DNA of 64,000 nucleotides from an uncultured Methanospirillum sp. GTDB lineage: Archaea; Halobacteriota; Methanomicrobia; Methanomicrobiales; Methanospirillaceae. The stretch spans positions 124,001 through 188,000 of the forward strand of contig NZ_OY764544.1 of the NCBI RefSeq assembly GCF_963668475.1, given 5' to 3'. Shown here piece by piece: positions 18,597 through 26,971 of this stretch (its first letter is position 1; each line of letters opens with the position of its first letter). The notes beneath the pieces are model-generated. The model was given only the letters and a program-made list of their open reading frames with translations, ran no database searches and had not been told where the DNA came from. The position numbers and the translations under genes were made by a program.

Positions 18597-19937
18597 ATGG
18601 ATGGTATCACTATGAACAGGTTTTGTAGTCTGGAAGTACTGATGATTGTCCTGCTTGGATTTCTGATCAGTATAACTGGGCAGGTTTCAGCATTGAATGC
18701 ACAGTTTATGATGAAACCTGTTCAGGGACAGGCCCCGCTTACGGTGTTCTTTGTCGATTCCTCTTCCGGGGCTCCATCGGACTGGCGTTGGGACTTTGGT
18801 GACGGTTCAACTGGAGAAGGAAGACAAATTATACACACTTACCTCCAGCCTGGGAAATACACGGTTTCAATGACCGTTTTTGATGAATCCGGTTCAGATA
18901 CCAGTACTCTCCCTGATGCCATTTTTGTGGTGAATAATCCCTTTTACTCATCGATTCCTGTAGTACCTGGAATAAAACCATCCTTTATGGCAGATTTCAA
19001 GGTCAGTACACGATCCGGCACAACACCACTTCAGGTCCAGTTCACTGATCTCTCTAGTGGAGATCCAACTGCATGGAAATGGGAATTTGGAGACGGAGAT
19101 ACAGATTCTGTTCAGAATCCGGTTCACATCTATACAAAACCTGGAACTTATCCGGTCTCACTCTCGATCAGTAAAGAAGGAAGTACCAGTTCAAAGGAGG
19201 AGAAGAATTATATCTCTGTGTCTGAAGGGCAGAGAGCCGCTTCCATGAATACCGTAACTTCCAATCAGACCAGTGAGCAGGCATCTGGTACTGAATATTC
19301 TCAATCATCTACTTCTGTTCCTCTGCAGGCTACAGGAACTCCTGTATCTTTGACATCAGCCAGTTCTGCTACAACCACTGATTCATCTTCATCAGGTGAG
19401 AAGTACTCGTTGCTGAACAGGCCGCTGATCGACTTCTATAACAAAACTCAGGCATTATTTGAATTCAGCCCCTCTGGAACACAAGATCTCCTTACCATCA
19501 GTACAAACCCGGTAACAGTAAAGGTGGGAAAACCATTTGTATCTGTAATCTCCGGGAAACCCGGAGAAGATGTTTATATCTGGATTGTTGTCCCGGAGAA
19601 TGTCGCAGATTCAGATAATCCGATCATCCCGTTTTTTGAAGGTAATCAGAGTGACATAATGAGAGATTATCCAACCGGTCCCTACCAGATAGGGGCGTAT
19701 ATTCCCTCCGGGGAAGGTGAGGGAATCTCCCTGAAATCTCTCATCCCAACTGATTCTGTCTATCAGGGGACTACTTCTTACGGGCAGATCAGGCTTAATC
19801 AAACCGGAAAAGGTATAATCTCATGGGAAACTACTGGTACAACTCCTGGAAAGTACTTCATCAGGGCAGAGTCAAAGAGTGTTGAGGCATCATCTGCAAA
19901 TATACAGACTGCAGCCGCCTCATTAATTGTATTCTGA
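18597..19937 (+). CDS. Exported protein with two PKD domains and a C-terminal surface domain
   Basis: This 446-residue protein has a signal peptide (about 8-32). PKD domain 1 (about 35-117, WRWDFGDG) and PKD domain 2 (about 130-203, WKWEFGDG) are followed by a Ser/Thr-rich linker. A C-terminal domain at about 295-445 resembles the DUF3821-type domain of Methanomicrobiales surface proteins; this assignment is from memory. PKD domains are extracellular beta modules for protein or carbohydrate contact. A start at 18612 is equally likely, because the first codons contain GGATGGT that could serve it. A TATA-like GTTTAAATAA lies at 18560-18569. It is transcribed divergently from the Cys-rich gene. 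Confidence 0.9.
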   Translation: MDGITMNRFCSLEVLMIVLLGFLISITGQVSALNAQFMMKPVQGQAPLTVFFVDSSSGAPSDWRWDFGDGSTGEGRQIIHTYLQPGKYTVSMTVFDESGSDTSTLPDAIFVVNNPFYSSIPVVPGIKPSFMADFKVSTRSGTTPLQVQFTDLSSGDPTAWKWEFGDGDTDSVQNPVHIYTKPGTYPVSLSISKEGSTSSKEEKNYISVSEGQRAASMNTVTSNQTSEQASGTEYSQSSTSVPLQATGTPVSLTSASSATTTDSSSSGEKYSLLNRPLIDFYNKTQALFEFSPSGTQDLLTISTNPVTVKVGKPFVSVISGKPGEDVYIWIVVPENVADSDNPIIPFFEGNQSDIMRDYPTGPYQIGAYIPSGEGEGISLKSLIPTDSVYQGTTSYGQIRLNQTGKGIISWETTGTTPGKYFIRAESKSVEASSANIQTAAASLIVF

Positions 19938-19983
19938 AAAAACCTATTTTACTTCTTTATTTCTGCACCTAATAAGATCCAAA

Positions 19984-21090
19984 CTATCCCGTTGAAAACC
20001 GGTTCCTGATATCATGGGGTGAGAGGGAAATATTTGGTGCAGTACTATTGCCTGGTTCAATAACCACGTGAATAAACCGGGGCCCCTCCGGAAGACTACT
20101 CCAGGCAGCTTTGAGTTCTTCTGCTGAATGTACTTTTATTGTATGAATAATTCCATTAGCCTTCGCAATTAGTTCGAGATCAATCGTCTGATATGCAGGT
20201 GAGCACTGGTCTCCGGTACTTCCATATACCCCGTTGTCAAGGCACACGATGGTTAGATTTTTCGGATTTGTGGCAGTTACAACTGGGAGGATGGCAGTTC
20301 CGAGCAGGCTACCGTCACCATCAAGTACAATGACCTGATCGCTGGTTACCAGGGAAATTCCGAGACCGATTGGTGTCGCCTGGGTGTATGATCCAAGCAT
20401 GTAGAAATTTCTGTCACGATCCCGGGCAGCATAGAGTTCCTTTGATGGGACTCCGATGTTTGAAACAACAAACTCATTTTGTAATAGTTCTGCTATCGTG
20501 TTGATAGCATCTGCCCGCTTCATCTCCGGCTTTTTGAATTCACCGGTGTAGGTTAAGGATGTTCGCCGTTCTCGTGGTTGAAACTGGCATCGTTTAGCAG
20601 GGGCATCTCCCTCCCAGACCTGTGGAGATATCAGGGCAACGTGGGGCCGACGTTTCTCATATGCATCATTAATCACATCTTTGATCTTGTGGATGTCTTC
20701 TGGTGTGAGAATTCGTGTATACGCGATCCCATAGAGATCAAGAAGGTCTGGAATCTTTTCGTTAAACGGGATCTGAGCTGCAATCTTCTCCTGATAGTAT
20801 CCCCGCCAGCTTGCAAGAATGGGGAGAGGAAGACCATATAACGCTGGCAGCGTCAGAAGAGCATTGAGAGAATTACCAAGTCCTGAACTCTGCATCTGAA
20901 GGATGCATCGTGCATTCATGAGAGAGATACCAGAACAGACACCAACTCCATCTTCTTCACGTGAGATGGTAATGTACCTGAACTCATCCTCAAGTACCAT
21001 ACAAAGATCTTTTGTCCTGTCGCATGGGAGAGAGACGACATACTCAATCCCTTCGGTGTGCAAAATCCGGGCAACCTGTTCCTCATACAT
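19984..21090 (-). CDS. comDE: Sulfopyruvate decarboxylase, fused alpha and beta subunits
   Basis: This thiamine-diphosphate enzyme converts sulfopyruvate to sulfoacetaldehyde and CO2, a late step of coenzyme M synthesis. In Methanocaldococcus the subunits ComD and ComE are separate; here both are one 368-residue chain. The alpha part (about 1-165) carries the Glu pair of SREEDG (45-46), expected to activate the cofactor. The beta part (about 188-368) carries the ThDP/Mg motif GDG at 258-260 with Asn286 downstream. It is the last gene of a six-gene overlapping operon and overlaps cysteate synthase by eight bases. Confidence 0.94.
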   Translation of the reverse strand: MYEEQVARILHTEGIEYVVSLPCDRTKDLCMVLEDEFRYITISREEDGVGVCSGISLMNARCILQMQSSGLGNSLNALLTLPALYGLPLPILASWRGYYQEKIAAQIPFNEKIPDLLDLYGIAYTRILTPEDIHKIKDVINDAYEKRRPHVALISPQVWEGDAPAKRCQFQPRERRTSLTYTGEFKKPEMKRADAINTIAELLQNEFVVSNIGVPSKELYAARDRDRNFYMLGSYTQATPIGLGISLVTSDQVIVLDGDGSLLGTAILPVVTATNPKNLTIVCLDNGVYGSTGDQCSPAYQTIDLELIAKANGIIHTIKVHSAEELKAAWSSLPEGPRFIHVVIEPGNSTAPNISLSPHDIRNRFSTG

Positions 21091-22354
21091 ATCTGTTCAC
21101 CCACTCTTTCACGAACTGGATAACTTTTTCGCTCTCGGTATTCTGAGTAACTTCGAGATCAGGTATATGAACGTAGGTCTTCATTTCGCTATGGATTCTC
21201 TCGTATCCTCCACCTGTAATAGCCAGAAGAATACTCTCGTCTTTCCTCATTACTCCTGATTGCACGGCCCTGATAAGTCCAGCAACACAGACTGCAGCTG
21301 CGGGATCAAGGTCAATACCCTCCAGATCTTTGAAATGCCCTCCAGCGGCTTTTGCTTCTTCTGTTGTTGCTGTGGCCATCAGCCCGTCTGTTGCAGTCAG
21401 GGCATCGAAAACACCTCCGGAGATTCCATATGGGGGTACACGGTTGGTGAGTACATCTGCGTATACCTGGGATATTGCATCTTTTGGATCTTTCATATCA
21501 TCAGCAATAATTTCCCGGCGTCCAGCCTGATACGCATTCGCCATCGGAATAAATGGCTCGTTCTGGATTAACAGCAGACGTGGAAGGTGTGATCCGAATC
21601 GGCCATCTTCAACCAGCCTCATTGAGGCTTCCCATGCTGCAATTCCTCCGGTTCCGCTTCCAACAGCCTGAACGTACCAATCAGGAAGGTGATCCATGGT
21701 CACTGTCCCTTCGAGCATCATAGTACCCATCCCATCCCGGCGTGCAACATTTTTTGCACCGCCCTCCGGATATACTCCGGGAAGTGTGCAAATCATGTTA
21801 CCCAGGTTAATGGCGTCTGTATAATCGCCATCAACAGTTATGAGGAGGAGATCATCTGCTGGTGTACTAGTCCATATCCTATCTCTGGCTTTTGCCGGAA
21901 CAACAACGATTACTGGTTTTCCGGTCTTAGTTGACACCTCGGCAAATGCCCTTCCAGTATTACCGGCCGATGCAACAAGGATCACACCTTCGGCCCTTTC
22001 TGCCAGCCGCACCATGGTTGGCAAAGCCTCGAACTCCTTGAATGATCCACTGGTGACATATGCGTTACGTTCTGGCCAGTACCCGGCAAAGGCTATCCAT
22101 AGATCCGTCAGACCAAGTTCACGTGCTAGACCTGAACTTTTGTAGCAGATAGGACCAGACCGGGTAGGGAGATTACCATCAACCGGAAGCCAGTCAGCAA
22201 ATCTGAATAAACCTGGAAGATCGCGGATAACCAATTGCGACGTCGTGTATTCAGCCCTGATAAGCCCTGAGCAACCCGACGGACAGGTCAGCTGATATGT
22301 ATCAGGAAACCTCATACCACATACCGGGCAGAATAACTGATATCTTGAAGTCAT
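21083..22354 (-). CDS. Cysteate synthase, PLP-dependent
   Basis: This 423-residue enzyme of the threonine-synthase fold makes L-cysteate from O-phosphoserine and sulfite. That is the entry to coenzyme M in Methanosarcinales and Methanomicrobiales. The PLP lysine is Lys106 in SGSFKEFEA. The phosphate-cradle loop SAGNTG is at 129-134. An N-terminal zinc-ribbon-like group (Cys9, Cys12, Cys24, Cys28) is present. True threonine synthase is the main alternative, but position directly ahead of comDE, with an eight-base overlap, makes cysteate synthase much more likely. It overlaps the upstream marker-16 gene by four bases. Confidence 0.92.
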   Translation of the reverse strand: MTSRYQLFCPVCGMRFPDTYQLTCPSGCSGLIRAEYTTSQLVIRDLPGLFRFADWLPVDGNLPTRSGPICYKSSGLARELGLTDLWIAFAGYWPERNAYVTSGSFKEFEALPTMVRLAERAEGVILVASAGNTGRAFAEVSTKTGKPVIVVVPAKARDRIWTSTPADDLLLITVDGDYTDAINLGNMICTLPGVYPEGGAKNVARRDGMGTMMLEGTVTMDHLPDWYVQAVGSGTGGIAAWEASMRLVEDGRFGSHLPRLLLIQNEPFIPMANAYQAGRREIIADDMKDPKDAISQVYADVLTNRVPPYGISGGVFDALTATDGLMATATTEEAKAAGGHFKDLEGIDLDPAAAVCVAGLIRAVQSGVMRKDESILLAITGGGYERIHSEMKTYVHIPDLEVTQNTESEKVIQFVKEWVNRYV

Positions 22355-23577
22355 AACCAGAACTCTCCTTTTTGAATCAATTTCTTCATCTGTCTGCAGA
22401 TCTTTTCGCCCCTCTGTCGGTCAGATTGCCGAAGCACAATCGGAATATTTCCTTCAGGGAGAGCGAGTGAACCGAAGTCTCCCGTGTATACCGTTCCCCT
22501 GCAGAGGTGCACACATGTACCGCAGGTAAAGCAACGTGCATGACTGATCTCTCCTGATTCCCTGATGGCATCAACAGGACAGGATTTTTTTACTAGACAT
22601 GGGTCACATCTGATACATCCGGCTGGATCATATCTGATGGTCCGTGCAGTTCCGCTCCAGACCCGATCGTACGAACTGCATGATATCTGCTGCCTATCAG
22701 CGATGTCCATTACCGGCATCGCGATAGTGGCATCTCTGATCAGAAGTGAGGAGATAACTGATTCATCAACAAGGGGAATCGCTGTACCGATACTTGTCAG
22801 GCATTCCGGTCCGGCAGATGTGAGAAATCCGCCGCAATAATCAGGATCCATGGCAGCCATCTCTCCATGAACCGCAATGTTTGGACGCATATTACTGCTC
22901 CGGGTTCCCTGGCCGATAACATATCCAACTCCTCCATTGACCAGAATGGGTGTTCCGGATGAGAGGAACCGCAGTGTTGGATCATTTTCTATTGGATTTA
23001 TTTCACCACATCCGGAAACCGTCGCCTCATTGCTCTTTCCAGCTAGTGGATTTGCTGAGAAGATTGTACTCACCGGTTTTTCAGATCTGTTGATGATCGC
23101 TGTATAGTTTTTAAAAGCACTTCGGGTGGTAAAGAGCCGTGCATGGGGCAGATCATGGCCTGAAATATCGGCCTGATATGGTCTACCTTCTGCAGTAACT
23201 TCAACATGGAGTTCCTGATCAGCGATGATGTCCCTGAAGAGGTGTCCTCCTCCATAGGTTGGAGGAGCATGTGCCGTTCCGTACACGATGAGATCAACCA
23301 GCCCGAGACGTTCATTTGGGCATGGTCCAGGAATTGCCGGAACACCATTCAGGGTTACGGTGTCAGCACGAAGAAATGTTCCAGGAGGGGAAACGGGAAC
23401 TGAAAGGACAGCATAGGTGCCTGACATAACCCCACATGTTCCACAAGTAACAACATCCACATCCCTGAGAAGTTTATCAGGTTCCCTTTCATCGACCTGC
23501 TTCTTGAACTCACTTGCAGTGAGAACCACAGCACATTTGTTCCTGATCCGTTCTCGGATCTCGTCCAGCCTGGTCAT
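22351..23577 (-). CDS. Methanogenesis marker 16-type metalloprotein (DUF39 plus ferredoxin domain)
   Basis: This 408-residue protein has a DUF39 domain over about residues 1-310 and a two-cluster ferredoxin domain at the C-terminus (CIRCDPCLVKKSCPVDA and CFTCGTCVHLCRG). DUF39 proteins are related to the enzyme that turns aspartate semialdehyde into homocysteine with sulfide. A CGTC pair at residues 45-48 could be the reactive or sulfur-carrying site. The DUF39/4Fe-4S layout matches what is called methanogenesis marker 16, whose function is not established to my knowledge. It is coupled to cysteate synthase and to the Fe-S gene by four-base overlaps, which suggests a role in sulfur transfer. 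Confidence 0.85.
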   Translation of the reverse strand: MTRLDEIRERIRNKCAVVLTASEFKKQVDEREPDKLLRDVDVVTCGTCGVMSGTYAVLSVPVSPPGTFLRADTVTLNGVPAIPGPCPNERLGLVDLIVYGTAHAPPTYGGGHLFRDIIADQELHVEVTAEGRPYQADISGHDLPHARLFTTRSAFKNYTAIINRSEKPVSTIFSANPLAGKSNEATVSGCGEINPIENDPTLRFLSSGTPILVNGGVGYVIGQGTRSSNMRPNIAVHGEMAAMDPDYCGGFLTSAGPECLTSIGTAIPLVDESVISSLLIRDATIAMPVMDIADRQQISCSSYDRVWSGTARTIRYDPAGCIRCDPCLVKKSCPVDAIRESGEISHARCFTCGTCVHLCRGTVYTGDFGSLALPEGNIPIVLRQSDRQRGEKICRQMKKLIQKGEFWL

Positions 23578-24317
23578 TGAATCCTGATATCCTCTACCCG
23601 TACATGGAGCCCGTTCTTTGTGCCCATGACCATATTCACGACACCTGTATGCCCGATATTCATCATGCAGAAACCTGGAAGAAACCGCATTCTCTTTCCA
23701 AATACCGGCTCATTCCTTGAAGGGATGGCGATTCCTTCAAACCCTATCATATGATATGCTTCCAGATCTTTTACCTCACGTCCCCGTGAATATGCAGGTC
23801 CGACTACATGGCCGGTAATAAGTCCGGAGACTTTACTTGCCGTGATGACCTGCACTACATGCTGCACAGGGCAACCTGCTCCCATCGGTCTTCCGGTGAT
23901 GATGTCGCCTGACTTGATCTCCCACCGTTCAACCATATCCGGCCTGAAGGGAAGCAGAAATTTTCGTGCTGAAAATTCACCCGGGAGCGGGAGAAGGATA
24001 AAATCTAGCGGATTTCCAAGAATATCTGTATCTGGAATCTGGTCCAGATTCCGTGAAGGAGGAACGCTGCTGATGTTTTGTTGTTGGTAGTCTGGTGAAG
24101 AACCGGATGAAGAATCTGTTTGATAAAAGGGACAGTCGACCATTCTTGCTGTACCGGCTGAGATCTCATCCATAAATGCCGTACAGGATTTGTGTCCGCA
24201 TGCCCCGCAGTCACGACCGGGTGGAGTCCAGATTGAAGGTTTTGTAGTCAGCTTTCCTCCCTGGTCTGATTTTCCTGTCAGATTACTCACCTCTGAAGAG
24301 GTAATCAGCTCCGTCAA
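23574..24317 (-). CDS. Fe-S domain protein of the coenzyme M operon
   Basis: This is a 247-residue protein. The N-terminal motif DCGACGHKSC, with a later DCPFY, gives Cys37, Cys40, Cys45 and Cys62. That pattern is the Fes/PF04060 type that binds a 4Fe-4S cluster in corrinoid Fe-S proteins and related electron carriers. The rest (about 85-245) is a beta-rich domain with GAGCPVQHVV, HVVGPAYSRG and GFCMMNIGHTGVVN that I cannot assign. It overlaps the upstream NTPase gene by 35 bases and the downstream gene by four. It may pass electrons or a cluster to the DUF39 protein; that is inferred from context. Confidence 0.8.
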   Translation of the reverse strand: MTELITSSEVSNLTGKSDQGGKLTTKPSIWTPPGRDCGACGHKSCTAFMDEISAGTARMVDCPFYQTDSSSGSSPDYQQQNISSVPPSRNLDQIPDTDILGNPLDFILLPLPGEFSARKFLLPFRPDMVERWEIKSGDIITGRPMGAGCPVQHVVQVITASKVSGLITGHVVGPAYSRGREVKDLEAYHMIGFEGIAIPSRNEPVFGKRMRFLPGFCMMNIGHTGVVNMVMGTKNGLHVRVEDIRIQ

Positions 24318-25008
24318 GTTTCCTGATAACGCCGAAGTGGTTCTGCCAGCCGATAGATGTCTTTCCTATACATACCGTACAGACACCGAGTGGAGGTATC
24401 CCCCTGAGTGTGATAGATTTTGAATCCGTCACCTCCGGCCCTTCACTGATCGCCCTGATCAGGAACCGAAGCCCGGTCCCTTGGATGGCATTCGTCTCAA
24501 CGATCTCGATCCCGTTACTAATCCCTTTTATCTTCTCTCTGAAGACCTCTTTTTCGGCCTGGGTCACAAGATCGATTCGTGTGACCACAGCAATATCAGC
24601 GAGTGCTATCATCGGGGCCATCTTGACTGGAGAATGAATTCCTGATACAGCCGACAGGACAACGATGCCGAGTGACTGGGTGGTATATGGTGTGCAGCGA
24701 AGACAGAGCCCGGCACTCTCTACGATCAGAAAATCTGCGTTCTGTTCTGCTGCCCAGGTGATAGCGTCATCCATCACCATGATTCCTGCATGATCTGGAC
24801 AGAGGTCTCCGGAGTATACTTTCTTTGTCGGAATGTTGAACTCGGCAGCGAGTTCCTCATCCTCTGTTGCGATTACAACATCGATCTTCAGGTATGCGAA
24901 CCGCTGCTCGGGCATTGATCTTATGATCTGTCTGATAACTGCAGTCTTCCCTGTAGAAGGAGGCCCGGCTACTATGATAAACCGCATCAGATCAGGCCGG
25001 AACCGCAT
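24283..25008 (-). CDS. P-loop NTPase of the HypB/CobW/UreG type
   Basis: This 241-residue protein has Walker A GPPSTGKT at 15-22, an ESAGLCLRC segment in the switch region, and a TRIDL motif near 154 that resembles a guanine-recognition loop. C-terminal cysteines occur in GVCTVCIGK near 211. Enzymes of this class use GTP to place metals into nickel enzymes or cobalamin systems, and the Cys pairs would fit metal or cluster handling. It overlaps the ABC ATPase gene by 17 bases and the Fe-S gene by 35. I infer a maturation role for an enzyme of this operon; the client is unknown. Confidence 0.82.
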   Translation of the reverse strand: MRFRPDLMRFIIVAGPPSTGKTAVIRQIIRSMPEQRFAYLKIDVVIATEDEELAAEFNIPTKKVYSGDLCPDHAGIMVMDDAITWAAEQNADFLIVESAGLCLRCTPYTTQSLGIVVLSAVSGIHSPVKMAPMIALADIAVVTRIDLVTQAEKEVFREKIKGISNGIEIVETNAIQGTGLRFLIRAISEGPEVTDSKSITLRGIPPLGVCTVCIGKTSIGWQNHFGVIRKLDGADYLFRGE

Positions 25009-25771
25009 TCGTGATCAATTCGCCTGCCCTGATCATCTCCCTGACACGGGCGATTGCAGCGTCGTACGCAAGCATCTGCTTGAGAGCTGACTGCTCTGAT
25101 CCATTCGGAGTGATAACTTTTACGACTGCACCATCCTGCATAACGATCCGGCGGTCAGAGAGGAGAGAAACAAGAGGATCATGGGTTACAAAGAGCAGAG
25201 CCTTGTGGTACTGGCGTAGTGCGTCAATAACCCGGTCTTTAAAAATTCCTGCATTCTCCACTTCATCGAGCAAAATAATCGGGGTATTTGAGATGAGAAT
25301 AGCATCAGCAACCATGAGTGAGCGGGTCTGCCCTCCAGAGAGCTGTGTCATCCTGACCTTCCGGCGAATAGCCTCCCCGGTAAACTGGTTTGCAAGTGAA
25401 ACCGTCTCATCTATCAGATCCTGACCCTGATATCCCCGTGACTTTGTATGCATAAGAAGGAATTCTTCAACAGTGAGATCACAGAGGCATCGTGTATTCT
25501 GGGTTATCATTGCCACCGGCTTTCTTGCAGGATCCCTGATGAAATGTTCAGGAGGCACCTCTCCGTTCACCAGAATCTGCCTGCCGGTGACTGTGTCCCT
25601 GCTGGCAAATATCTCGATATCATTGATGAGGGCACTCTTTCCTGATCCGGTCGGGCCAACGATGGAGATTGTATCCCCTGGTTTTATTCGAATCTCATCA
25701 AATCCCTCAGATACTCCATTTCTATTTGTACCAGATAGGATGGTTATCTCATGAATGATATCTTCAGGCAT
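24992..25771 (-). CDS. Soluble ABC-type ATPase, first gene of the coenzyme M operon
   Basis: This 259-residue ABC ATPase has Walker A GPTGSGKS (39-46), Q-loop QNTRCLC (91-97, with two Cys), signature LSGGQ (144-148) and Walker B ending LLDE (Glu170). No transmembrane partner is encoded nearby, so a transporter role is doubtful. Soluble relatives include methyl-CoM reductase component A2 and SufC-like cluster assembly ATPases. It is about half the size of A2, which has two ABC domains. No Shine-Dalgarno site is seen before the ATG. The Cys pair in the Q-loop is unusual and could link nucleotide state with a metal or sulfur species. Confidence 0.85.
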   Translation of the reverse strand: MPEDIIHEITILSGTNRNGVSEGFDEIRIKPGDTISIVGPTGSGKSALINDIEIFASRDTVTGRQILVNGEVPPEHFIRDPARKPVAMITQNTRCLCDLTVEEFLLMHTKSRGYQGQDLIDETVSLANQFTGEAIRRKVRMTQLSGGQTRSLMVADAILISNTPIILLDEVENAGIFKDRVIDALRQYHKALLFVTHDPLVSLLSDRRIVMQDGAVVKVITPNGSEQSALKQMLAYDAAIARVREMIRAGELITNAVPA

Positions 25772-25861
25772 ATAGGGGAAGATAGAACTACTAACAATAA
25801 GATGCTTTTGCCTACTTTTAAGAAAATGTGGCGCTTAATACAAACATTATATCTATAAATA

Positions 25862-25873
25862 ATACAATTGTAT
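25862..25873. promoter_or_regulatory. Perfect palindrome between TATA region and start of the HTH regulator
   Basis: ATACAATTGTAT is a perfect 12-base palindrome lying four bases before the ATG at 25877. A TATA-like run (ATTATATCTATAAATA, 25847-25862) sits just upstream, so transcription should begin at or near the ATG, giving a leaderless or near-leaderless message. A dimeric repressor here would block RNA polymerase. The regulator gene and the divergent coenzyme M operon share this 105-base gap, so both could be controlled. No binding evidence is available. Confidence 0.45.
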
Positions 25874-25876
25874 TGT

Positions 25877-26365
25877 ATGTTCTCTCGGGCAATCTTCAGA
25901 CAGGAGTTTAAACAGGCACTTGAAGAGGCACTGGATAGGAAACAGATAAGCCTGAAAGAGCTAGCAGAACTTGCGAAAATCCCCGTTGCAACAATCTACA
26001 AGATCACATCAGGTGAACGTGACCCCCGCCTCTCCACAGTGCGTGCGATCGTCCAGGCGCTTGAGCCATTTGACCAGGATACAATTGCGATCATAGCTGC
26101 CAAGTTCCTGCTTGATGAGATTGGCAATCAGACGATCTCTCTTGACGGGAAGAAATATCGGATCAAAGGATATCCGGCTCACACCATGGAAGATTGCATC
26201 GTAGCTGCTGTCCGGGCAGAAAAAGAGGGAGCAGCAGGACTTATCTGTGCTCCAATCCTGGCTGCCCTTATCGAGCGGATCGTTGATATTCCTGTTGTTA
26301 TCTTAAAACCTGATATCTCTTCATACGAAGAGGCTATCAAATCCCTGACACGCCAACTTGAATGA
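25877..26365 (+). CDS. XRE-type HTH transcriptional regulator with PrpR-N-like C-terminal domain
   Basis: From the ATG at 25877 the protein is 162 residues. A TTG nine bases upstream lies inside the palindrome and is less likely. An HTH of the XRE/Cro type spans about residues 8-62 (SLKELAELAKIPVATIYKIT). The C-terminal half has the pattern AVRAEKEGAAGLICAPI, then IPVVILKPD, resembling PrpR-N sensory domains that bind small ligands. It is divergent from the six-gene coenzyme M operon and is the best candidate for its regulator. No Shine-Dalgarno site is visible. Confidence 0.85.
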   Translation: MFSRAIFRQEFKQALEEALDRKQISLKELAELAKIPVATIYKITSGERDPRLSTVRAIVQALEPFDQDTIAIIAAKFLLDEIGNQTISLDGKKYRIKGYPAHTMEDCIVAAVRAEKEGAAGLICAPILAALIERIVDIPVVILKPDISSYEEAIKSLTRQLE

Positions 26366-26445
26366 TAAGAATGATAAGCCGTGATCTGAGGTTATCAGAT
26401 CATGTTTTTTAAAAAAAAGGAATCGAATTTACGGAATAATTTTTT

Positions 26446-26901
26446 TTAATCGAACTTGCTGGCAAGAGTGCCGGTCTTGTTTGCTTCTTCAAGAAGTTTC
26501 GGGTACATCTCATTTATCTTGGTAACACATGAACCGCATGAGTTGGTGAGGGTTGAATACTCGGTCAGATCTGTCTTAAAGATCTCTGTTGAGTTGATGA
26601 ACTGGCTCCTGACCGGGGTAACCTTCTCTGAGAGTTTATACTCGTTGATCTTTTTTACAAAAGCATCAATTTTTTCTATCTGCTCTTTGTTCACCGTCTG
26701 TAGCGTGGACTCGTTGCCGTTGAAGAATCCGTCCTTCATGATGTCCGGAATTGAGCTCAGTAACGGGAGCCCTTCCTTTGTTATATCGGTGATGAACTTT
26801 GTATCGTCACCGGAGAGGGTATCTGCAGCACTGGCTGGAAGAACACCCATACATATCAAAAATACTGCGATAATTAAGAGAGACCAAATAGATCTGTGCA
26901 T
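26446..26901 (-). CDS. Exported helical protein of unknown function
   Basis: This 151-residue protein has a signal peptide (about 1-26, ASAA). The mature part is all-helical with one CGSC pair at about 122-125, which could form a disulfide or bind metal. It has the feel of a four-helix sensor or cytochrome-like bundle, but there is no CxxCH heme site. It lies 70 bases upstream of a chemoreceptor gene in the same orientation and could supply a ligand-binding partner, although the receptor itself is cytoplasmic. Confidence 0.75.
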   Translation of the reverse strand: MHRSIWSLLIIAVFLICMGVLPASAADTLSGDDTKFITDITKEGLPLLSSIPDIMKDGFFNGNESTLQTVNKEQIEKIDAFVKKINEYKLSEKVTPVRSQFINSTEIFKTDLTEYSTLTNSCGSCVTKINEMYPKLLEEANKTGTLASKFD

Positions 26902-26971
26902 TATCGAATGTATGGATTGATAGTCTATAATTCTTGTGTCCGATAAGGGGAAATCGGGAAGATTACCTCAA

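Noticed and set aside
26456-26920. 154-residue plus-strand frame
   Set aside because: It is the shadow of the exported helical protein on the minus strand, which has a clear signal peptide.
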